A program made the position numbers and the translations under genes. A stretch of 40,408 nucleotides of DNA from Gammaproteobacteria bacterium (GTDB taxonomy: Bacteria; Pseudomonadota; Gammaproteobacteria; Steroidobacterales; Steroidobacteraceae): NCBI GenBank assembly GCA_010027845.1, contig RGUL01000014.1, forward strand, positions 1 to 40,408, written 5' to 3'. Below the pieces are notes generated by a model. It saw only the letters and a list, made by a program, of their open reading frames with translations. It was not told the origin of the DNA and did not search any database. Numbering within the stretch: the stretch's first letter is position 1; each line of letters starts with the position of its first letter. Shown piece after piece: positions 35,670 through 40,408 of the stretch.

Positions 35670-36665
35670 GTGATCGGCTTGCGTCCTCGATCGGGGGTTT
35701 TGAGAGGACGCGACAGGCTGGCGGGGTTACTCGCCAGCCTGTTTTTTTTGCTGCCGGCGTTCGGTGCGGCGCAAGATGCGCGGCTTTTCGACGACGCGTA
35801 TCTTGAACGAAAGTATGCGACCGCGCCGTCGAAGTTCGTCACCGTGGAAGGTGTTCGGTTCCACGTGCGCGACGAGGGCAAAGGGCCGGTACTGCTATTG
35901 CTCAACGGTCATCTCGGCAGTTTGCACATGTGGGATGCTTGGGTGCGCATCTTGTCGCCACAGTTGCGCATCGTGCGCATCGACTACGCGCCGTATGGCT
36001 TGAGTGGTCCGGATCCCAGCGGTGATTATTCGACCGAGCATGCCGTGCGACTCGTGCACGCACTCGTGCAGCGTCTGCGACTCGAAAAATTTAGTATCGG
36101 CGGCACGTCGAACGGGGCGCTGGTCGCGCTGTTCTATGCGATCGAGCATCCGGAGCGCGTCGAGCGCGTGGTCGTCTCGACCTTGCCGGCAGGTCGTCCG
36201 CCGCCGCGGAAGCCTAGCGATGCGATGCGCGCCGCGGCGGTTGAGGTCAAAGCGCAAGCCCCGTTTCAGCCGCGTGCATTTTGGGATGCGTTCTTGCACG
36301 ACATTATGGCCAACGATGCGGTGATCGACGACGTACTAGTCGATCGCTATTTCGAATTGAACAATCGTCGCGGTGCAAAAGCCTGGGTCGATGCCTACAT
36401 CGACACCCAATATCGTCTGTGGGACACCTTGGATGTCAAAGAAAAATTCGGGCGCTTGCGACGTCCGATTTTGCTGCAGTGGGGCGCCGACGGCGTCGTG
36501 CTGCCGGAGCAGATCGGTCACGATGTCGCCGATTTGCTGCGCGCTGCGCCGGTGACGCTGAAGCAATATCGAAACGCCGGGCACTTGCCGATGATCGAGC
36601 AGCCCGAAGCGACGGCCCGCGACGCGCTAGCGTTCTTGCGGGGCACGACGCTCGTTTCTGACTGA
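35670..36665 (+). CDS. Exported alpha/beta hydrolase abutting TonB receptor 2
   Basis: A 331-residue hydrolase if it starts at the GTG immediately after the receptor's TGA, or 321 if it starts at the TTG at 35700, which has GGGGG just upstream. Either way a signal peptide follows (RLAGLLASLFFLLPAFG, then AAQ). The domain has LLNGHLGSL in the oxyanion region, nucleophile Ser147 in GGTSNGA, a likely acidic residue in WGADGVVLP and His in NAGHLPMIEQP, so the triad is complete. The signal-peptide codons contain a perfect intrinsic terminator hairpin, so expression past the receptor should depend on read-through or translation. It ends 12 bases from the convergent aldo/keto reductase. Confidence 0.85.
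   Translation: MIGLRPRSGVLRGRDRLAGLLASLFFLLPAFGAAQDARLFDDAYLERKYATAPSKFVTVEGVRFHVRDEGKGPVLLLLNGHLGSLHMWDAWVRILSPQLRIVRIDYAPYGLSGPDPSGDYSTEHAVRLVHALVQRLRLEKFSIGGTSNGALVALFYAIEHPERVERVVVSTLPAGRPPPRKPSDAMRAAAVEVKAQAPFQPRAFWDAFLHDIMANDAVIDDVLVDRYFELNNRRGAKAWVDAYIDTQYRLWDTLDVKEKFGRLRRPILLQWGADGVVLPEQIGHDVADLLRAAPVTLKQYRNAGHLPMIEQPEATARDALAFLRGTTLVSD
35713..35749 (+). terminator. Rho-independent terminator inside a signal-peptide coding region
   Basis: ACAGGCTGGCG (35713-35723) and CGCCAGCCTGT (35732-35742) form a perfect 11-base stem with an eight-base loop, followed by a run of T ending at 35749. This is a textbook intrinsic terminator 44 bases after the TonB receptor 2 stop. It lies inside the reading frame of the following hydrolase, within the codons for the hydrophobic core of its signal peptide. 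Confidence 0.88.
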
Positions 36666-36682
36666 GTCGATCGAGTCTCAGT
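36661..36682. terminator. Weak hairpin between convergent genes
   Basis: ACTGAG (36661-36666) and CTCAGT (36677-36682) form a six-base stem around a loop containing TCGATCGA, between the hydrolase and aldo/keto reductase stops. There is no T-run, so it is at best a weak or Rho-assisted end. Confidence 0.2.
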
Positions 36683-37640
36683 TCGCGGAGGCCTGATTCA
36701 GCGCGGCGACTTCTTCGGTCGTGAGTTCTAGCGTCGCGCCCGACAATATTTCGCGCAATTGCGTGACGTTCGTCGCGCTGGCGATCGGGGCCGTGACGCC
36801 TCGCGCGATGAGCCAAGCGATCGCCACACACGCAGGCGTCGTGGCGTGCGCACGGGAGACTAGATCGAGCGCGGCGAGGATGCGTGAGCCGCGTGCATCG
36901 AGCATAGCCCCCATGCGCGCACCGCGCGGACTTTTGCCGAGATCTGCGGTGGTGCGATATTTGCCGGTCAAGAACCCCGAAGCGAGCGCGAAGTACGGAA
37001 TCACCCCGAGCGCTTCACGGGCGCACAACGGCGCCAACGCGGTTTCGAATTCTTTGCGCTGCACGAGGTTGTAGTGTGGTTGCAGACACTCGTAACGCGC
37101 GAGACCGTTTCCGGCACTGGTCGCAAGCGCCGCTTCGAGGCGCGACGCCGTGAAATTCGAGGCGCCGAGCACACGCACCTTGCCCGCACGCACCAAGTCG
37201 TCGAAGGCGCGGGCCGTTTCCTCGAGTGGTGTGTCGGGATCATCGCGGTGGGCTTGATAAAGGTCGATGTAATCGGTGCGTAAACGCTGCAACGAGCGAT
37301 CGACGGCGCGGTGGATATAGTCCCGCGAGAGACCGTTGTCGCCGGGTCCCATCTCTAGACCGACTTTCGTCGCCAGTACGATGCGGGCACGCATCGCGGA
37401 GCCGCGCGCGGCGAACCAGTTGCCGATGATGGTTTCGGATTCGCCGCCGACATTACCCGGGATGAAGCGCGAGTAGGCGTCCGCCGTGTCGATGAAATTG
37501 AAGCCGGCATCGACGAACGCATCGAGCAGTTCGAACGAGGTGCGTTCGTCGGCAGTCCAACCGAAGACGTTACCGCCGAAAGCGAACGGCGCGACGCGCA
37601 GCGTCGAGCGACCGATGGGGCGTGAGGCGAGCGTCGTCAT
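36678..37640 (-). CDS. Aldo/keto reductase
   Basis: A 320-residue cytoplasmic NAD(P)H-dependent oxidoreductase with the (beta/alpha)8 AKR fold. The tetrad is visible: Asp51 and Tyr56 in FIDTADAYS, Lys92 in LATKVG and His131 in YQAHRDD. The cofactor-binding end is IASATNVTQLREI. It resembles the YajO/Tas-like branch acting on small carbonyls. Its start overlaps the stop of the VOC gene as ATGA, so the pair is coupled. No signal peptide, in contrast to the upstream VOC protein. Confidence 0.9.
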   Translation of the reverse strand: MTTLASRPIGRSTLRVAPFAFGGNVFGWTADERTSFELLDAFVDAGFNFIDTADAYSRFIPGNVGGESETIIGNWFAARGSAMRARIVLATKVGLEMGPGDNGLSRDYIHRAVDRSLQRLRTDYIDLYQAHRDDPDTPLEETARAFDDLVRAGKVRVLGASNFTASRLEAALATSAGNGLARYECLQPHYNLVQRKEFETALAPLCAREALGVIPYFALASGFLTGKYRTTADLGKSPRGARMGAMLDARGSRILAALDLVSRAHATTPACVAIAWLIARGVTAPIASATNVTQLREILSGATLELTTEEVAALNQASAN

Positions 37641-38206
37641 GGTGAGGGTGCCTGTAGCAATTCGACGAGATAGCCGTCGGGGTCGTGGACATGAAAAACT
37701 TTGCCGCGCAGCGGCCGACCGTCGTCGGTCGTGCGTCGAGAGAGGTAAGTTTGCGGCGGCTCCAAAATTTTCGCTCCCGCTTGCGCCAAACGGGCGTGGA
37801 TGGCATCGGCATCGGCGACATCAAATACCAACACGACGTCGCCGCGACCGACACGTGAGGGGTCGATACGCGCCTCGGGCGGAGTCGGAGCGCCGAATTC
37901 GACCAAACCGATCTTGCCACCCGCGCCATTTGCACTCTGCAAAATCACGAGCCGCGTGCGAGTGGACGGTGCGTTGAGCGGAAAGGGGTTTTCTTTGGGA
38001 TTGCGCGGTGTCGTCGCGTCGGATTCGATCGTAAAACCGAGTAGGCGATAGAAATCGATCGAGGCGGAGGCGTCGCGCACGATGAGCGCGGCGCGCAGTA
38101 GCGTCGGATCAGCAGCGATCGCGACGTCTGCGGTGGTGAGCGCGAGTAAGGCGATTGCGATCCACAGGCCGCGAAGACGATTAACTACCTGATGGTTGGC
38201 TTGCAC
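37637..38206 (-). CDS. Exported VOC (glyoxalase/bleomycin-resistance fold) protein
   Basis: A 189-residue protein from a GTG at 38206, chosen because GAGGA lies eight bases upstream; an ATG at 38269 would add 21 residues. A signal peptide follows (RLRGLWIAIALLALTTADVA, then IAA), so it is probably periplasmic, unusual for VOC proteins. Two beta-alpha-beta-beta-beta modules are visible: LRAALIVRDASASIDFYRLL with GF, and VVLVFDVADADAIHARLAQA. It ends with HVHDPDGYLVELLQ, where Glu is the usual metal ligand. The first metal-ligand position is not His. The substrate is unknown. It is coupled to the aldo/keto reductase by a 4-base overlap. Confidence 0.82.
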   Translation of the reverse strand: MQANHQVVNRLRGLWIAIALLALTTADVAIAADPTLLRAALIVRDASASIDFYRLLGFTIESDATTPRNPKENPFPLNAPSTRTRLVILQSANGAGGKIGLVEFGAPTPPEARIDPSRVGRGDVVLVFDVADADAIHARLAQAGAKILEPPQTYLSRRTTDDGRPLRGKVFHVHDPDGYLVELLQAPSP

Positions 38207-38261
38207 TGCTGATGTCCTCTGGGTGCATCGTAACGATGCGTGCTGGGCGAGAATAACTCCG

Positions 38262-38945
38262 ATGACCATCGATTTTGCAATGTGGTATCCGATCGTTCGC
38301 GCCTTGCACGTGCTCGTGATGGGCTATTGGCTCGGTAGCGAGCTCGTGATCAACGCGCTCACGCATTACGTCGCCCGCACCACGACGCTGTCGGGCGTCG
38401 AGCGTATGCGCTTGTGGGATTTTTTGCTCGACGTCGATCAGCACGTGCGTAACGCGATGATCATGTCGGTGCCGCTCGGTTTCACGCTCGCCTCGATGCT
38501 CGGCCTCGTCACGATCCTAGGCGTCTGGATGTGGGCGCTCTGGATCGTATCGGCGGCGTGGTTCTGGTTCATGTGGCTGGTGCATTGGCGCCGCAAAGCG
38601 CCCGAGGGTGCGGCGCTTGCCCGCTGGGACTGGCGCTTCCGCTACCCGCTGATCGCATTTTTCTTCGGCTCGGGCGTGTGGTCCTTGGCGACCGGGTGGC
38701 CGTATCCGACCGTTTGGCTTGCGCTGAAGGTGACGTTGTTCGCCGGCGCGATGGTGTGCGGTATTTTCGTGCGCTATTGCATCCGCGAAGCTTATAAATC
38801 AGCCATTCCGGCGATCGCGGCCGATCGCGCGACCGATGCGGACAACGCCGAATTTCGCCTGTGGATGGTGCGCGGCACCTGGGCGTTGGTGGTGTTGTGG
38901 GTCATTCTGTTCACGATCGGTGCGCTCGGGGCGCTCAAGCCCTAA
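38262..38945 (+). CDS. Six-helix inner-membrane protein, family unknown
   Basis: A 227-residue polytopic protein. Hydrophobic segments are visible around residues 8-30 (RALHVLVMGYWLGSELVI), 65-87, 88-107 (Trp-rich WALWIVSAAWFWFMWLVHW), 125-145, 150-172 and 205-225. Histidines in the first helix (ALHVL) and before the second (DVDQHVRNAM) could bind heme or metal, and the opening helix recalls CopD-like proteins, but I cannot assign a family. The ATG at 38262 is divergent from the VOC gene with 55 bases between starts. The following lipoprotein gene begins nine bases after its stop. Confidence 0.78.
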   Translation: MTIDFAMWYPIVRALHVLVMGYWLGSELVINALTHYVARTTTLSGVERMRLWDFLLDVDQHVRNAMIMSVPLGFTLASMLGLVTILGVWMWALWIVSAAWFWFMWLVHWRRKAPEGAALARWDWRFRYPLIAFFFGSGVWSLATGWPYPTVWLALKVTLFAGAMVCGIFVRYCIREAYKSAIPAIAADRATDADNAEFRLWMVRGTWALVVLWVILFTIGALGALKP

Positions 38946-38954
38946 AATGGGCGG

Positions 38955-40408
38955 ATGACCTGCCGGAACCTGTTGCGCCTTATTCCCCGACTCGGGGTTC
39001 TGCTGACGACGCTCGCGCTGGCGAGTTGCTTGGGAGGGCCGGGGCCGGAGGCGCCGACCATCACCGATCAACCGAAAGACAAAGCGGTGTTCGTCTCGCA
39101 AACGGCGAATTTCGACATCGGTGTGACCGGCAAGCCGCCGTTCACCTTTCAATGGTATCGCAACGGGGTCGTGATCGACGGTGCGACCGCCGCGACCTAC
39201 ACCACCCCGAACGTGACTGCCGCCGACAGTGGCGCAAAGTTTTCGGTGAAGATCACGACGCCCTCGGGTTCGGTGACGAGCTCTCAGGCGGTGCTCACGG
39301 TCAAAGATAAACCGACCGTCACCACCGACCCCGTTTCGACCAGCGTCGCCGTCGGCGCTTCGGTGAGTTTGACGGTCGCAGGTTCGGGCGAGAGTCTCAC
39401 CTATCAATGGCTGCGCGACGAGTTGCCGATTACGGGCGCGACCTCAGCGACCTACACGTTTACCGCGGTCGCAGCCGACGACGGTGCGGTGTTTCGTGCC
39501 TACGTCGTGAACCCGGGTGGTTATGCGGTCAGTGCGCCAGCGACCGTCACCGTGAACGACGTGCCCGCGTTCGCGATCCAACCGTATACGCAAACCGTGG
39601 GTAACGGTGATCCGGTGGCGTTCACCGTGCTCGCGACCGGTGGCAACTTGAGCTATCAATGGCAACGCAACGGCGTGAACATCGCCGGTGCGACGAGTCG
39701 CACTTATGGCATCGCCGCTGCGACCGCCGCCGATAACGGCGCGAGTTTCAGCGTGAAAATCACCAACGCACAAGGCTCGGCGACGAGCGCGGTGGCCAAT
39801 TTGTCGGTGGTGGCCGCCACGGTGCGCGCCGTCGCGACGCCGGTCGCGGAGGTCGCGCTCTCGAAGAATGCGACCGCCGCGTACAACTTCACCTACGTGC
39901 GAAAATCGGACGGTAGCATCGCGAGCTTCGGCTACAACAGCGAAGGTGAGCGCGGCGATGGCACCGTCGCCGCTGCGAGCGATACAGCGGGTACCGTGAC
40001 TCTGCCGGTCGGTCGCAAGGCGCGACAAGTCGATGCCGGCAGCACTCACGGCATCGCTTTGCTCGACAACGGCGACGTGTATTCTTGGGGTCTCAACGAC
40101 GGCGGCCAACTCGGTCTCGGTGACACGGTCACTCGGTCGACACCGGCGAAGATTTCTTTGCCGCGGCCGGCGGTCTCGGTGGCGGCCGGGCGCAGTTTTT
40201 CGGTCGCCGTACTCAACGACGGCAGCGTCTACACTTTTGGCGCCAACGACATCGGGCAGCTCGGTAACGGCGGCCGCGATGTCTCCACGACTCCCGTGCT
40301 GGTCTCCGGCGTGAACAACGTCGTCGCCGTCGCGGCTGGCAATGCGCACGTGTTGGCGTTGCGTGGTGACGGCAGCGTTTGGGCGTGGGGCGCGAACGCT
40401 TCCGGTCA
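38955..40408 (+). CDS. Lipoprotein with three Ig-like domains and RCC1 repeats (3' end outside window)
   Basis: The frame is open from the ATG at 38955 to the window edge, at least 484 residues. A lipoprotein signal ends in the lipobox LASC (Cys25) followed by Leu, which predicts the outer membrane. Three Ig-like domains follow, each about 85 residues, each with YQW or FQW and a GAT-x-x-TY block (Trp codons near 39152, 39409 and 39660). From about residue 315 RCC1/ATS1 beta-propeller repeats appear (GDVYSWGLNDGGQLGLGD, GSVYTFGANDIGQLGNGG, GSVWAWGANASG), spaced about 53 residues. A surface binding or adhesion role is likely. Only a weak ribosome-binding site is seen. The number of RCC1 blades is unknown because the gene is cut. 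Confidence 0.85.
   Translation, partial: MTCRNLLRLIPRLGVLLTTLALASCLGGPGPEAPTITDQPKDKAVFVSQTANFDIGVTGKPPFTFQWYRNGVVIDGATAATYTTPNVTAADSGAKFSVKITTPSGSVTSSQAVLTVKDKPTVTTDPVSTSVAVGASVSLTVAGSGESLTYQWLRDELPITGATSATYTFTAVAADDGAVFRAYVVNPGGYAVSAPATVTVNDVPAFAIQPYTQTVGNGDPVAFTVLATGGNLSYQWQRNGVNIAGATSRTYGIAAATAADNGASFSVKITNAQGSATSAVANLSVVAATVRAVATPVAEVALSKNATAAYNFTYVRKSDGSIASFGYNSEGERGDGTVAAASDTAGTVTLPVGRKARQVDAGSTHGIALLDNGDVYSWGLNDGGQLGLGDTVTRSTPAKISLPRPAVSVAAGRSFSVAVLNDGSVYTFGANDIGQLGNGGRDVSTTPVLVSGVNNVVAVAAGNAHVLALRGDGSVWAWGANASG

Noticed and set aside
39444-40349. 301-codon minus-strand frame opposite the Ig/RCC1 gene, and a similar one at 38799-39407
   Set aside because: The plus strand has clear Ig and RCC1 repeats and a lipobox; the minus-strand frames are low-complexity shadows of those repeats.
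1-40408. tRNA, rRNA, CRISPR, insertion sequences, integrase or attachment sites
   Set aside because: Looked for repeat-spacer periodicity, transposase motifs and terminal inverted repeats by eye on both strands; nothing was convincing. A dedicated tRNA and repeat scan would be decisive.

Overview
The window is about 40.4 kb of high-GC, densely packed bacterial chromosome. It has short intergenic gaps, Shine-Dalgarno-led starts, several 4-base ATGA overlaps and many convergent pairs that touch or overlap. Two large TonB-dependent receptors with Xanthomonas/Steroidobacter/sphingomonad-style plug sequences, Tat-exported DUF1838 proteins, a sigma-54-type promoter in front of flgE and a lipobox protein all point to a Gram-negative proteobacterium. 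A Steroidobacter/Nevskia-like gammaproteobacterium is my best guess, but that is inference. I saw no rRNA, tRNA, CRISPR array, insertion sequence, integrase or phage gene.

Layout. 0-3.1 kb: the first codons of a leftward gene, then acetyl-CoA synthetase and a Tat-exported DUF1838 protein, closed by a strong bidirectional terminator. 3.1-5.6 kb: a TonB-dependent receptor. 5.8-9.1 kb: a tiny zinc-ribbon protein, a short malic enzyme, an isolated flagellar hook gene with its own sigma-54-like promoter, and a small exported Pro/Gly/Thr-repeat protein. 9.1-21.2 kb: a glycogen cluster with alternating orientation: glgA (broken by a frame-disrupting deletion near its 3' end), glgP, glgC, glgB, a GH63-type glucosidase, a glucose 1-dehydrogenase and an MFS transporter. 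21.2-24.6 kb: an unknown protein, a Kef-type K+/H+ antiporter and an NlpC/P60 peptidase. 24.6-27.4 kb: an exported alpha/beta hydrolase, a nickel/cobalt transporter and NhaA in one leftward unit. 27.5-38.2 kb: what looks like an uptake and catabolism locus for an unknown compound: two more DUF1838 proteins around a GPH-family symporter, a leftward hydrolase/methyltransferase/coiled-coil operon, a second TonB receptor directly followed by a hydrolase, and a VOC protein/aldo-keto reductase pair. 38.2-40.4 kb: a six-helix membrane protein and the 5' part of an Ig-like/RCC1-repeat lipoprotein that runs off the end.

How the parts may work together. glgC, glgB and glgP make and break glycogen; the rightward run glgB-GH63-glucose dehydrogenase-MFS suggests a route from alpha-glucan through free glucose to gluconolactone. 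Acs and malic enzyme serve acetate and C4 metabolism. The 27-38 kb block combines an outer-membrane receptor, a cytoplasmic symporter, three exported hydrolase-type proteins and redox/methyl-transfer enzymes with paralogous DUF1838 proteins, and is the most likely place for an undescribed pathway. The most striking local signals are a perfect intrinsic terminator lying inside the signal-peptide codons of the hydrolase that follows TonB receptor 2, the disrupted glgA, and a hydrolase whose catalytic histidine position is arginine.
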